Shown here: positions 45,470 to 55,895 of the stretch, piece by piece | Position numbering within the stretch: the stretch's first letter is position 1 | How the letters are laid out: each line of letters opens with the position of its first letter | Translations under genes and position numbers: made by a program | Notes under the pieces: model-generated | What the model saw: only the letters and a program-made list of their open reading frames with translations | The model's database searches: none | Told to the model about the DNA's origin: nothing | From: Gammaproteobacteria bacterium | GTDB lineage: Bacteria; Pseudomonadota; Gammaproteobacteria; Pseudomonadales; Azotimanducaceae | Direction: 5' to 3' | Length of the DNA: 64,000 nucleotides | Assembly: GCA_026707945.1 (NCBI GenBank) | Contig: JAPOVV010000115.1 | Location: 248,001 to 312,000 of the forward strand

Positions 45470-46576
45470 TCAAAAGCTACTGAAACATTCGAGCAAATCG
45501 CTGGCAAAAAGTTCCGGTTGTTCAAAAGCAGCGAAATGACCTCCACGGTCTTGAATTCGATAGTGTTTTAAGTTTTTAAAGCGTCTTCGAACCCATCGCT
45601 CTGATGCCTTAAAGATCTCCTTAGGATAAATCGTTACACCCGATGGGATCGTGACATCCTTTGCGCGACCACCGCGACCAAAACTCTCCCAGTACAGTCG
45701 TGCGCTAGATGCGCCGCTTCCCGATAGCCAGTACAACATGACGTTGTCGAGCAGTTGGTCGCGAGTAAGCACGTTTTCCGGATGTCCGTTGCAGTCAGTC
45801 CATTGATAGAACTTTTCGAGAATCCATGCTGCTTGACCGATCGGTGAATCGACGAGTCCGTAACCCAGCGTTTGAGGGCGCGTGCTTTGCTGCTTCGAAT
45901 ACCCGGAATCCCAATCCTGATAAAACTGACTGCCCTTAAGCGCATCTTGCTCAAATTCCGTCAGATCGTCCATCGTGTCGCGATCAGGTCCTACGGTCGG
46001 CATATTCGTGTGCATTCCGACGCAATGGTCATCGTGATTCGTAGCGAGAGACGTCGTAACAGCCGCGCCCCAATCCCCACCTTGTGCAAAGTACGTGTCG
46101 TACCCGAGTCGAAGCATGATCGTATTCCAGGCGTTTGCGATCTTTTCGACGTTCCAGCCATGATGCGTGGGTTTACCAGAAAAGCCGTAACCTGGTAGGC
46201 AAGGAATGACCAGGTGAAACGATTCACTCAATGGCTTAATCACGTCTAGAAATTCGACGATTGAGCCTGGCCAACCGTGGGTCAGGACGAGCGGCTGTGC
46301 ATTGGACGATTCACTTTTGATGTGCATAAAGTGAATGTCTAGGCCAAAGACCTCTGTGGTAAATTGGTCATACTGGTTGATGCGTGCCTCGCATCGTCGC
46401 CAGTCGTAATCGTTTTGCCAATAGCTTTTGACCTCGCGAATGTACGAAAGCGGGACGCCTTGTGTCCAGTCTTCAACAGTTTCTGCCTCTGGTAATCGAG
46501 CGAGCTCCAGCTTTGACGTGAGTGACGCGAGGGCACCATCGTCTATGTCAACGGAATATGGCGTAAGTTCAAACAT
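45470..46576 (-). CDS. Epoxide hydrolase, EHN-type
   Basis: 368 residues. The N-terminal EHN domain includes W-x-x-G-V-P-L-S-Y and Y-W-x-x-x-Y-D-W-R. H-G-W-P-G-S is the oxyanion motif, nucleophile Asp in G-G-D-W-G-A-A (~165), catalytic His in R-G-G-H-F-A-A-F-E-Q-P. This is the microsomal/juvenile-hormone-type epoxide hydrolase architecture. I chose ATG 46576 (GAAG 7 nt upstream) over TTG 46588. Confidence 0.92.
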   Translation of the reverse strand: MFELTPYSVDIDDGALASLTSKLELARLPEAETVEDWTQGVPLSYIREVKSYWQNDYDWRRCEARINQYDQFTTEVFGLDIHFMHIKSESSNAQPLVLTHGWPGSIVEFLDVIKPLSESFHLVIPCLPGYGFSGKPTHHGWNVEKIANAWNTIMLRLGYDTYFAQGGDWGAAVTTSLATNHDDHCVGMHTNMPTVGPDRDTMDDLTEFEQDALKGSQFYQDWDSGYSKQQSTRPQTLGYGLVDSPIGQAAWILEKFYQWTDCNGHPENVLTRDQLLDNVMLYWLSGSGASSARLYWESFGRGGRAKDVTIPSGVTIYPKEIFKASERWVRRRFKNLKHYRIQDRGGHFAAFEQPELFASDLLECFSSF

Positions 46577-46643
46577 AGGATGCTTCAATAAATGTGGTTC
46601 GTAGCAACTAGCATATCAAGCGAGGTTTGGATGAGGACGAGTC

Positions 46644-47504
46644 TTGCCGTCGATCTTTGATTTAGTGGACGCGAGTTATAAGACCGATGTTGCCCTAGCT
46701 AGTTTTAAAAAACTTGATCCTAATGCACCTAGAGACTATCGCGAACTCGCGGTGATCTTGGCAAATTACTGGCGTCAGCATGACCATAAGGTCATTGGAT
46801 TGAGCGGAGGTCAAGGTGCTGGCAAGAGTACGTTGAGCCGCCTGATTGAGACAGCCTCGTTGCATCTTGGCGAGCATGTCATCGTTCTGGGATTGGATGA
46901 GTTCTACCTCACACGCAATGAGCGGGAACGTCTGGCGAACGAAAAGCATGCTTTATTTGCAACGCGTGGTCCACCTGGTACGCACGATGTCTCGCGACTT
47001 CTAGACGCCATTGACGGGTTAGTGGCGGGTCGATCGGTAGAAATTCCACAATTTGACAAAGGCGTTGACGATCGATCAGGTACTCGAAGGATTGATCCTC
47101 CGTGTCATCGCGTGCTTATTGAAGGCTGGTGCGTAGGCGCGAATCCCCAGCCTGAATATATGTTGACTGAACCGCTAAACACTTTGGAACTTAAGCACGA
47201 CTCAGATCGTACGTGGCGACACGCAGTGAACGGATATCTAACCGAAACATATGCAGAGCTTCATGACCGATTAAATTCTCTGGTCTACCTACGAGTTCCG
47301 GATATTGATAGCGTGACGCGATGGCGACTTCAGCAGGAGGAAGATCGTGCGCCTGAGCAACGGAGAGATATCGAATGGATTTCTCAATTTGTACAACACT
47401 ACCAACGGATTACCGAATGGATGTACGACGATGTGGCTGGTCGTGCGGATGTGTTAGTCGAGTTGGATGCCAACCACCGGGTGGTCGCAACGACATTGCG
47501 CTAA
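46644..47504 (+). CDS. Glycerate 3-kinase-like P-loop kinase
   Basis: 286 residues. Walker A G-G-Q-G-A-G-K-S-T (~54), L-D-E-F-Y-L-T, R-G-P-P-G-T-H-D, I-E-G-W-C-V-G and W-R-L-Q-Q-E match D-glycerate 3-kinase (GLYK-type), related to uridine and pantothenate kinases. It should phosphorylate a small hydroxy acid, probably D-glycerate. TTG 46644 with AGGACG upstream is the only start that fits. Its stop interlocks with the DUF349 gene (CTAA). Confidence 0.85.
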   Translation: MPSIFDLVDASYKTDVALASFKKLDPNAPRDYRELAVILANYWRQHDHKVIGLSGGQGAGKSTLSRLIETASLHLGEHVIVLGLDEFYLTRNERERLANEKHALFATRGPPGTHDVSRLLDAIDGLVAGRSVEIPQFDKGVDDRSGTRRIDPPCHRVLIEGWCVGANPQPEYMLTEPLNTLELKHDSDRTWRHAVNGYLTETYAELHDRLNSLVYLRVPDIDSVTRWRLQQEEDRAPEQRRDIEWISQFVQHYQRITEWMYDDVAGRADVLVELDANHRVVATTLR

Positions 47505-50230
47505 TCGCCGAGACGCTTGAGCAGCAGGTCCATTGCACGATTGAACCGTTCGCGCATGGGCTGTTCTCCATGAGCGACCGCAACCCAATCGCGGATCAAC
47601 CCTTCCGCGATCTCTTTTTGAGACACTTCGCTTCGACCCATCGTGGTCGCTAGAGCGCCGACACGTAACTGAAGACGACGATCTTCGTCTTCCGTGTTTG
47701 CAGGTTCGATTTCTGCCTGAATCTCTGCTCTAAGCACAATGTCTCTTAACGTCGAATCGTCGTTTAGCGGTGTCCGCGACTCGAACAGAATCATGTCATT
47801 CTGGACGGCGTCATACCACTCGACTGGAATCGGTGAATCGCTTGTTTCGTAGCCAGCCAACTCTGCGTCTTTCTCGAGAAGCAACTTCAGTCGTTCGCTA
47901 GCTTCCATCTGTAATGCAGCCAACTTTCGATCTGCAAGAATATCGTCGACTTGTGCGAGTTTACGATCTAGATCTTTCTTAATTCGTGCAGGTAGGACGA
48001 GTTCAGCGAGTTGCTCCTCAACTTCGTGGACTGCGTTGACGTTGAATTGTTGTTTGCCACCGCGAGCGCGACGCAACAATTTGTCGACCATGTCCTTTGC
48101 TTGTTCAATATTCTTAGTGATCGTTTCCTTACGCTCTTCTCGTTGTACTCGACGAGTCTCAAATACGGAGTTGCATAGTGTTCGAAATTCGTTCCAGAGT
48201 CGTTCCTCTGCCTTGTGGAAAGTGGGACCGACGGCCTTCCATTCAGCCTGCAGACCCTTAATCGCGTTGATACGCTCCTGATCGTCAAGCTCTTCCTGAT
48301 TGCAAACCTCTTTGGCTTGCTCAATCAGGATTTCCTTCACTTTGCTCGTTTCCTGTCGGTGCTTGATCAGTCGATCGCGAATCGTCTGATACGCGCTAAA
48401 AAATCGTTTGTTGACGGCGCGACTACGCGAACGGTCAGTATCACCGACCTCCTTGAATTGTTTTAGGTGCTGACTAAGTACATGTTGCACTTCGCGCCAA
48501 TCCGGTGCGTCCCAGTCGGTGTCTTCAATTACGTTCTCTAATTCTCTTGCGAGCGCTTCCTTTCGATTTGTGTTTTCGACCCGGTGCCGTTTTTGTTCTT
48601 CAAACCACTCCGCGCATATCCGCCAAGCACCTTCTGCGGCATCGTCATAGCGCTTCTGTAGTGAGACCTCGTCACGATTACTAGGTGGTCCGAGTGCGTT
48701 CCAGTCCGCGCGTAACGCGCGTACTTGATCAAACTGTTGCTGCGGCGGTAAGGGCGAGTCTCGTAGTGACTCAATCTTGCTGCACAGTTCCTCCCGCTTC
48801 GGGAGCGTCGCAAATGCTTTCCAGTTCAGTAATTGCTTGAGTTCTGCAGATAACGGCGCAAGCAGATCAAATTGGCGCTTACGAGCGCCTTCCGGTAAGC
48901 GAAGTATCAGATTTCGGGCATGACGCTCGGTATTGATTGCCTGTTGTAGTGCGCCTTCTTGAATCTTCTCCTTGAGCGATGGCATCGTATCGTCGATACC
49001 CTTCAGGGTCTCGTCGAACAATTGATCTACACGTTCAATAATGGTCTGACAATGTTGGCTCAATTCTGTGAGTTGCTGACGCCACCTACTTTGTGTCTCG
49101 GTGTCTAGCGATACGAAATCGCGATGCTCTACGAATCGCTCGATGTTTTGACGATGATCTTTCGCAAGTTTGCTCACGCGCCAGACGTTCGCCCAGTTCT
49201 CCTTGACCTTGAGATCGGGAATGGCCAGTTCGACTGAAGTGAGCTTCTCAAAACGTTCGGCGAGTCGGTCGACAACAACATCGTGTTTTTGTTCAGAACG
49301 AATACGAGCCGTCAATTCAAAAAACTGATTGGATAGTTCTAAGGGCACTTTTTGAGCTCTTAACGCTTCCAACCAGGCTTTCTCGGCATTCTCGAGCGCT
49401 TCCGTTTGGTTTTCAGCTTGATTTAGTGCGGCGATGATGGCTGTAAAACGCGCTGGGTCTTCAGCGTTCTCGTCGATCGATTTGGCACGCCGCGGAAATC
49501 GTGTTCGCAACATATCTAGGTCAAGGTTCTCGACCCCGAATTCTTGCAAGCGTTTGTTTAGCTCTGTCAACTCACCGAGAATCTCAGCCCAACTGGTTTC
49601 CTGTGCTTCTCTTAGCGAAGCGTAATGTGCATCAGTAGCAGTTGTGCGAGTTGCTGATTCGATGAGTTGCTCGGCACGCGCAAGCGTTTCGTCGCGGTTC
49701 GCTTGGAGACGTTTGACCTCGCTGAGTCGATCACGGATAAAACGATTGACTGATTTGTCCTTGTTTCTCGAAATCCTCTCACAGTGACTTAAAACTTCGA
49801 CATTCGCTATCAACGCGACAGCGTCGTGACGCACAGTCGCTGAACTAGCAAGAAAAATCGTTTCAGCGATGTCTTGCGTTGAATTCTGTTGTTGCGCTAT
49901 CTCCACGAGTTCGGATCCGCTCTCAATATGTTCGAGCATGTAGTTGCGGACGTTTTCGTGGCTCAACAAAGAGTGTTTTGTATCAATCTGCGCACAGACG
50001 AGCTGGACAGCTTCGTTCGCAAGTTCCTCATCGTCTAAGAAATTGGATAGTTCGTCAAGAGAGGTTAGTCGCTTAAGGGCAGCTGTTCTAACCCCGATGC
50101 TTGTGTCTTCGCGAGCGAGCGAAAGAATGGTGTCTTGATCTGAACTAGACAGCGTTGCCAGGGCTTCCAGGCGCTTTTCAGCGTTGGGATGGTCTAACCT
50201 TGGTTTTCGATTGAAGATACGTTCGAGCAC
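47501..50230 (-). CDS. DUF349 coiled-coil protein
   Basis: 909 residues, cytoplasmic, highly charged and helical. The N-terminal ~180 residues have HEAT-like helices; several DUF349 repeats follow, with cores such as L-R-A-D-W-N-A-L-G-P-P and L-Q-A-E-W-K-A-V-G-P-T-F-H-K-A-E-E-R-L-W. Function not established for the family. GTG start at 50230. Confidence 0.9.
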   Translation of the reverse strand: MLERIFNRKPRLDHPNAEKRLEALATLSSSDQDTILSLAREDTSIGVRTAALKRLTSLDELSNFLDDEELANEAVQLVCAQIDTKHSLLSHENVRNYMLEHIESGSELVEIAQQQNSTQDIAETIFLASSATVRHDAVALIANVEVLSHCERISRNKDKSVNRFIRDRLSEVKRLQANRDETLARAEQLIESATRTTATDAHYASLREAQETSWAEILGELTELNKRLQEFGVENLDLDMLRTRFPRRAKSIDENAEDPARFTAIIAALNQAENQTEALENAEKAWLEALRAQKVPLELSNQFFELTARIRSEQKHDVVVDRLAERFEKLTSVELAIPDLKVKENWANVWRVSKLAKDHRQNIERFVEHRDFVSLDTETQSRWRQQLTELSQHCQTIIERVDQLFDETLKGIDDTMPSLKEKIQEGALQQAINTERHARNLILRLPEGARKRQFDLLAPLSAELKQLLNWKAFATLPKREELCSKIESLRDSPLPPQQQFDQVRALRADWNALGPPSNRDEVSLQKRYDDAAEGAWRICAEWFEEQKRHRVENTNRKEALARELENVIEDTDWDAPDWREVQHVLSQHLKQFKEVGDTDRSRSRAVNKRFFSAYQTIRDRLIKHRQETSKVKEILIEQAKEVCNQEELDDQERINAIKGLQAEWKAVGPTFHKAEERLWNEFRTLCNSVFETRRVQREERKETITKNIEQAKDMVDKLLRRARGGKQQFNVNAVHEVEEQLAELVLPARIKKDLDRKLAQVDDILADRKLAALQMEASERLKLLLEKDAELAGYETSDSPIPVEWYDAVQNDMILFESRTPLNDDSTLRDIVLRAEIQAEIEPANTEDEDRRLQLRVGALATTMGRSEVSQKEIAEGLIRDWVAVAHGEQPMRERFNRAMDLLLKRLGD

Positions 50231-50428
50231 GATACTTATTGTTAGAAACTCAAATCCGCGTTACGAGTCTTCGGTAAAGACGACTCTTGCGCGTTCTAAG
50301 TAGAGATGGAAACGAAACATAATGATATTTGGGAAAAGGCTCAGATGAAGCCCCTGCGGTGAAACACGGTACTAGAAATCGGCGTTTCAGTCGGACGGGG
50401 AATGCCAGTATGAGACGAGGTCACGGCT

Positions 50429-51322
50429 ATGGCGCGATGGGATAAACGCACGTCAGGGAACATTCCAGATTGGTTTTGGACGAATGTTGAGACGAAACCA
50501 GAGCAATCGAAGGTGGAAGTTGAGGATTGCGACGTTGCATATCAGTCATGGGGAAATCCAGATAAAGGACAAGGTGTGCTACTGATCCACGGAATGAATG
50601 CACACAAACATTGGTGGGACTTTATCGCTCCGCAGCTGCTACCGGATTACTACGTTGTGGCGATGGACCTCACGGGAATGGGCGACTCTGATTTTCGGTA
50701 TGAATACGATTCGGAAACATACGCCACAGAGATCGTTAGCGTTTGTGATTCAGCCGGATTAGATGATCAAGTCGTTTTGGTCGGACACAGCTTCGGAGGT
50801 CGTATGGCTACAAAAGCCGCTAGTGTGCGACCAGAACGATTTGGCTCGCTGATTCTTGTCGACTCGGGTATACGGCACCCCGATGAACCCGAACCGGATT
50901 ATCCGATGATGGGAGGTGGTAGAGCAAAGGTCTATCCGAGTCGAGAAGCCGCAGAGGCGAGATTTCGCTTGTTTCCGCCACAGCCATGCGCAAACGAGTA
51001 TCTATTGACGTATATTGCGAGAAAGTCTCTGTTGTACCTTGACGGAGGTTGGGGATGGAAATTCGACGAAGAACTACCGCTAGTTCTTAAAGACGCGGAG
51101 TCGACGCCAGAAGATTTCACCGGTTTGCAGCTACCGGTAGCGCTCATCTACGGTGCGAACAGCATGTCATTTACCGATCAGACGGCAAGTTATGTAGCCT
51201 CTCTCGTGCCGAATTTAGTGGCGACCGAATGTGTAGCAGACGCGCAACACCATGTATTTTTAGACCAACCGTTAGCGTTCGTAGAAGCATTGCGTCGTGT
51301 GCTTCAGTCAGTCACTCAATGA
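50429..51322 (+). CDS. Alpha/beta hydrolase
   Basis: 297 residues. L-I-H-G-M-N-A oxyanion loop, Ser nucleophile in V-G-H-S-F-G-G (~117), and catalytic His in D-A-Q-H-H-V-F-L-D-Q-P (~276). Serine-type esterase/lipase-like, unlike the two epoxide hydrolases here. Isolated gene; substrate unknown. Confidence 0.87.
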   Translation: MARWDKRTSGNIPDWFWTNVETKPEQSKVEVEDCDVAYQSWGNPDKGQGVLLIHGMNAHKHWWDFIAPQLLPDYYVVAMDLTGMGDSDFRYEYDSETYATEIVSVCDSAGLDDQVVLVGHSFGGRMATKAASVRPERFGSLILVDSGIRHPDEPEPDYPMMGGGRAKVYPSREAAEARFRLFPPQPCANEYLLTYIARKSLLYLDGGWGWKFDEELPLVLKDAESTPEDFTGLQLPVALIYGANSMSFTDQTASYVASLVPNLVATECVADAQHHVFLDQPLAFVEALRRVLQSVTQ

Positions 51323-51460
51323 CGGCCAAGCCGAACGCCTAAACCAAAATTCGTTTAAAACGTGAAGTCGGTTATGGAGGGAGTATTAAGTCGAGGTTTT
51401 CTCGTATCTCTTCTTGTTGTTGCACCGTAGGCACATATCGCGCTTACTCATCAACAAGAA

Positions 51461-52699
51461 TCACCAATCGCCTTTATCCCACTGAATACCGCCACCGATT
51501 TGGTAGTCAGCAACGTTTTGTTCGAAGAATGCGACCTGCTTTTGCTGATCGATCGTTCGCGTCATCCATGGGAAAGGATTTACAGGTGCGTCGTACTGCT
51601 CCGGCAGTTGAAGCGATGCAAATCGACGGTTAGCGATGTACTGTAGGTAGGACGTCATCAACTCTACGTTCATTCCTTGAATGCCGCTTGGCATCGAGTC
51701 ATGTGCAAACGCTACTTCGAGCTCGAGCCCTTCTTTGATCATGCGAATTGCCGTGTCTTGCATTTCCGCATCCCAGAGATGCGGATTCTCGTGCTTGATT
51801 TGATTAATCATGTCGAGCCCGAAATTGATGTGCATCGATTCATCACGCATGATCATTTCGAATTGCTTCGCCGTATTGATCATCTTGCCTTCGCGTGCCA
51901 TTGACAAGATGAGGGCGAAACCGCAATAGAAGAAGATCCCCTCGACAACACAGTAGTAGGCGATCAGGTTTTCAAGGAGACGTCGATCTGATGCGAGCGT
52001 ACCGGTGTTAAAGTGCGGGTCCGTGAGCAAGCTGGTCTGTTTGAGCGCCCAAGCCGACTTGTCGCCTACCGACTTAATTTCCCGATACATATTGAAGAGC
52101 TCACTCTCCTCCATACCAAGTGACTCAATGCAGTATTGGTAAGCATGCGTATGGAGCGCCTCTTCGCTAGCCTGCAAGAGGAGGTAGTTACGACATTCTG
52201 GGTTTGTGATTAACCTGTATACCCCGAGAACGATGTTGTTTGCAACTAGAGAGTCCGCAGTTGCGAAAAACCCTAGGCTACGTTTAACAACCTGACGCTC
52301 TTCTTCGGTCAAAATCCCTTCGCTCTTCCACTGCGTGATGTCGTCTTGCATCGGGATTTCATCAGGCATCCAATGGTTTTTTCGAGCTAAAAGGTACTTT
52401 TCCCAGGCCCAAACGTACTTGAAGGGAATCAGCTGGTTGAGGTCTGCACGACAGTTGATCATCGCCTTTTCGTCGACCTGAACTCGTTGCGTTGTAGCAA
52501 ACGCGTTAGCGAGGTCGTCTCCCATGCCTAGATTAGAGCGATCATCGACCGTTGGCTCGTCAACCCGCTTCGGAGCCGGTTTAGGTGGCGATGGAGGCGG
52601 TGTCTCCTGTTCGATAGGAGTTGATTTAGCGACTGTTTCGTGTCGTTCTTCTATGTTCGGGACTGTTGCCTCTTCCGTGTCCCAATTTGCCAACCGCAT
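51461..52699 (-). CDS. nrdB: Ribonucleotide reductase class Ia, beta subunit
   Basis: 412 residues from ATG 52699, which has AAGGG at 8 nt; GTG 52708 is too close to it. A Pro-rich, low-complexity N-terminal extension (~1-60) precedes the ferritin-like core. Ligands and the radical Tyr appear in S-E-E-A-L-H-T-H-A-Y (Tyr four residues after the ligand His), then V-E-G-I-F-F-Y and R-D-E-S-M-H. Provides the tyrosyl radical for deoxynucleotide synthesis. 194 nt separate it from nrdA. Confidence 0.95.
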   Translation of the reverse strand: MRLANWDTEEATVPNIEERHETVAKSTPIEQETPPPSPPKPAPKRVDEPTVDDRSNLGMGDDLANAFATTQRVQVDEKAMINCRADLNQLIPFKYVWAWEKYLLARKNHWMPDEIPMQDDITQWKSEGILTEEERQVVKRSLGFFATADSLVANNIVLGVYRLITNPECRNYLLLQASEEALHTHAYQYCIESLGMEESELFNMYREIKSVGDKSAWALKQTSLLTDPHFNTGTLASDRRLLENLIAYYCVVEGIFFYCGFALILSMAREGKMINTAKQFEMIMRDESMHINFGLDMINQIKHENPHLWDAEMQDTAIRMIKEGLELEVAFAHDSMPSGIQGMNVELMTSYLQYIANRRFASLQLPEQYDAPVNPFPWMTRTIDQQKQVAFFEQNVADYQIGGGIQWDKGDW

Positions 52700-52893
52700 C
52701 CGTTTCACCCTTACAGTTAGTTTTGAGCCGTACTAATCTAACGGGATTACGCGCAAACTAGCTAATGCTCCGCCATTGTTAGTACCAAGCTAACATGCTA
52801 TTTATATTCTAAATCTTTGAATCGGGAAACTGCAGAATTGCGGGTTCTTTATGAGTATAGGAGGTGATCCACTTTATTTACGTAACGTGCTCC

Positions 52894-55875
52894 TCAACCA
52901 GCGCATGACTCGCAGGTTGGGTCGTTGATATCGCAAAAATCGTAGTCGGCTTCGATGTCTTCGACTGCTTCTGCTACTTGCGGTTTCGAAGGCGAAGCGA
53001 ATTGTTGATTTTCAACAGTTGACTTCTTACTTTCTACGGGGACGCGTCGCAACCGAGAGTCGCTAGACGATGTTTTTTCAACACTCGTCGCACTACGCGA
53101 ATGCAGGTAATAAGTCGTCTTAAGACCGAGTTTCCATGCGTTTAAGTACCAGAGCTTCACTTCGCGTGGCGAAACCCCTCGACTAGGATCAACATAGAGA
53201 TTCAGTGACTGACTCTGGTCAATCCACTTTTGCCTTCGTGCGGCGCATTCGATTAATGCTGGGTTACCGACTTCGAAGGCAGATTTGTAAAGATCCTTCA
53301 ATTCCTGTGGAATCGACTCAATTGCACTGATGTCACCATCCTGGTCCATGATCTCGTCGTACAGGTCAGCCGACCATAGACCGATGGCTTTCAAGTCTGC
53401 TGTGAGATAAGGATTGATGACCTGAAACTCGCCGGACATGTTCTGTTTAACGAACGTGTTCATAAAGAACGGTTCGATCGAAGCCACTGAACCGACGATG
53501 TTCGCGATTGTCGCGGTCGGTGCAATCGCCATCACGTTGGAATTGCGCATACCTTGTTGCGACAACTTCTCGCGTAATTCACGCCATGGCATGGTCTGAG
53601 AGTAATCGAGCAACGCGAAATCCGAACCTCGCTCTTCTTCGAGCAGCTTCAGTGAGTCAATCGGCAAGATGCCCTGTTGCCAAAGCGAGCCTTCATAGGA
53701 TGGGTACGACCCTCGTTCGAGCGCGAGATCACTGGAAGCTTGAATTGCGTAGTACGAAATCCACTCCATCGAGCGATCAGCGAAATCAATCGCCTCATCT
53801 GAATCGTAGGGTTCTCGGCGACGGTAAAGCACGTCTTGGAAACCCATCATTCCTAAACCGATGGGTCGGTGGCGTTGATTGGAATTAGCTGCCTTATCGA
53901 CGGCGTAGAAATTGATATCAATTACGTTGTCCAGCATGCGAATGCCGGTTCGAACCGTTTCGCGAAGCGCTTCTTGATCAATTTCACCTGCATCGTCGAC
54001 ATGTTTGATGAGATTGATGGAACCCAGATTGCAGACGGCAATCTCATCGCGAGAGGTGTTTAGCGTTATTTCAGTGCAGAGATTCGAGGAATGCACTCGT
54101 CCGACATGACGTTGCGGCGAGCGAATGTTGCAAGGATCCTTGAAGGTAATCCATGGGTGACCCGTTTCCGCGAGCGCTCGGAGCATGGACTTCCAAAGGT
54201 CATTGGCTTTAACGCGCTTAAATAGTCTGATAGCACCAGTCTTTGTGTCGTTTTCATAGCGTTCATAACGCTCTTCAAACGCGCTGCCGTACAAATCGTG
54301 TAAGTCTGGTACGTCACTCGGTGAGAACAACGTCCATTGCCCATCCTGTTCAACGCGCTTCATGAACAAATCGGGTATCCAATTTGCGGTGTTCATGTTC
54401 GGCGTACGCCGCATTGGGTCGCCCGTGTTCTTGCGAAGATCGAGAAATTCCTCGATATCGAGATGCCAGGTTTCTAAGTAACTGCAAACGGCACCCGCTC
54501 GTTTGCCGCCTTGATTGACCGCCTTAGCGGTCGCATCAACGACTTTGATAAACGGCACGACGCCATCGGACTTCCCGTTGGTCCCTTTGATCTCTGACCC
54601 CATGGCTCTGACTGGCGTCCAGTCATTCCCCATGCCTCCGGCCCACTTTTGAAGCATCGCATTGCCATAAATCTGGGCACCGAAGATGGACTCAAGGTCG
54701 TCCTCTACGGTTGATATGTAGCAAGACGAAAGTTGTGGATGGCATGTGCCAGCGTTGAACAAGGTTGGCGTAGACGAAATGAACCGGAACGAAGAGAGTG
54801 CGTCATAGAACTCAATGGCGCGCTCTTCGCGGTCATCTTCGTCGATCGCCAAGAACATTGCTACGCGCATCCAAAATGCTTGCGGCATTTCAAAACGAAC
54901 GCCGTCTGATTGCAGTACGTAGCGATCGTAGATCACCTGGAGTCCATGAAAGTCGAACTGTCGGTCGCGGTCAGCAACAAGCGCTCGACCCAATTTGGTT
55001 AGATCATAGCTCAACAAACGTGGATCTATGAGTTCGTTTTCTACGCCGAATTCAAGAGTGTGTTTCAAAACGACTGCATATGCGTCGTCTAGGTCAGCAT
55101 GACTTTCAGGTAAAAACGAGCGACCGCCAATCGGGATATCGAGTAGCTTCAAACACTCTTCCCGAAGCTGGATCAGAAGACAGTGCGCTGCAACCGTGTC
55201 GTAGTTCGGATCGACCTTGATCATGTCAGTGGCTGAATCAACCATGGCTTGTCTGAGCTCGTGCTCTGGCATATCCTCGCGGATGTTGCGCCTGATGTTT
55301 TCAACGATCAGGTGTTCGTCAATGTCAAGGACACCGTCGCAAGCTTCTTCAACCTGTAGGTGCAGCCGTCCCCAATCCACTGGGACTCGTTCGCCATCGT
55401 TCGTGACGATGTGCACAAGAGGCTCGCTCTCCGTTTGCATCAAGGATTGACTGTCACGCTCTTCTTTGCGCTTCTGGCGGTACTTTGAGTAGCACTCGGC
55501 GACTGCTCTCTGTTCTGCGTCGATTAGGCGAGCTATGACGTTATCTTGAATCTCTTCAATGTGGATATGTCCACCTTGTGGGTAACGAGATATAAGGCTC
55601 TCGTGGACGTTGCTCGTTACGCGATCGACAAGCTCTTGAATGCTCGATGATTTCGTTGTTTCTGAGCCTAATTCGCTAATGTATGCCTTCTCAATCGCGT
55701 TAAAGATGCGTTTTCGATCGAACGGTATGGTCTGGTGATTACGTTTGATAACGTTCCATACACCGGGAGGGGATATGACCGGCTGATTAGCGGCACCGTT
55801 GCTAGTCATGGCGGTCCCGTTAGCTTGTCTAGATCGTAAATTAAGGTCGGACCACGGTTGAACTTCCTCTGGCAT
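52894..55875 (-). CDS. nrdA: Ribonucleotide reductase class Ia, alpha subunit
   Basis: 993 residues. Two ATP-cone domains in tandem (starting near W-N-V-I-K-R-N at ~40 and V-H-I-V-T-N-D-G-E-R at ~150). Active-site cysteines in S-S-C-Y-I-S, N-L-C-T-E-I and A-V-C-N-L-G-S-I-N; the C-terminal redox pair is C-E-S-C-A-G. The double cone suggests full dATP inhibition. AGGAG precedes the ATG. NrdR-like boxes lie directly upstream. Confidence 0.96.
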   Translation of the reverse strand: MPEEVQPWSDLNLRSRQANGTAMTSNGAANQPVISPPGVWNVIKRNHQTIPFDRKRIFNAIEKAYISELGSETTKSSSIQELVDRVTSNVHESLISRYPQGGHIHIEEIQDNVIARLIDAEQRAVAECYSKYRQKRKEERDSQSLMQTESEPLVHIVTNDGERVPVDWGRLHLQVEEACDGVLDIDEHLIVENIRRNIREDMPEHELRQAMVDSATDMIKVDPNYDTVAAHCLLIQLREECLKLLDIPIGGRSFLPESHADLDDAYAVVLKHTLEFGVENELIDPRLLSYDLTKLGRALVADRDRQFDFHGLQVIYDRYVLQSDGVRFEMPQAFWMRVAMFLAIDEDDREERAIEFYDALSSFRFISSTPTLFNAGTCHPQLSSCYISTVEDDLESIFGAQIYGNAMLQKWAGGMGNDWTPVRAMGSEIKGTNGKSDGVVPFIKVVDATAKAVNQGGKRAGAVCSYLETWHLDIEEFLDLRKNTGDPMRRTPNMNTANWIPDLFMKRVEQDGQWTLFSPSDVPDLHDLYGSAFEERYERYENDTKTGAIRLFKRVKANDLWKSMLRALAETGHPWITFKDPCNIRSPQRHVGRVHSSNLCTEITLNTSRDEIAVCNLGSINLIKHVDDAGEIDQEALRETVRTGIRMLDNVIDINFYAVDKAANSNQRHRPIGLGMMGFQDVLYRRREPYDSDEAIDFADRSMEWISYYAIQASSDLALERGSYPSYEGSLWQQGILPIDSLKLLEEERGSDFALLDYSQTMPWRELREKLSQQGMRNSNVMAIAPTATIANIVGSVASIEPFFMNTFVKQNMSGEFQVINPYLTADLKAIGLWSADLYDEIMDQDGDISAIESIPQELKDLYKSAFEVGNPALIECAARRQKWIDQSQSLNLYVDPSRGVSPREVKLWYLNAWKLGLKTTYYLHSRSATSVEKTSSSDSRLRRVPVESKKSTVENQQFASPSKPQVAEAVEDIEADYDFCDINDPTCESCAG

Positions 55876-55895
55876 CGCAACTCCTGTCGTGAACT

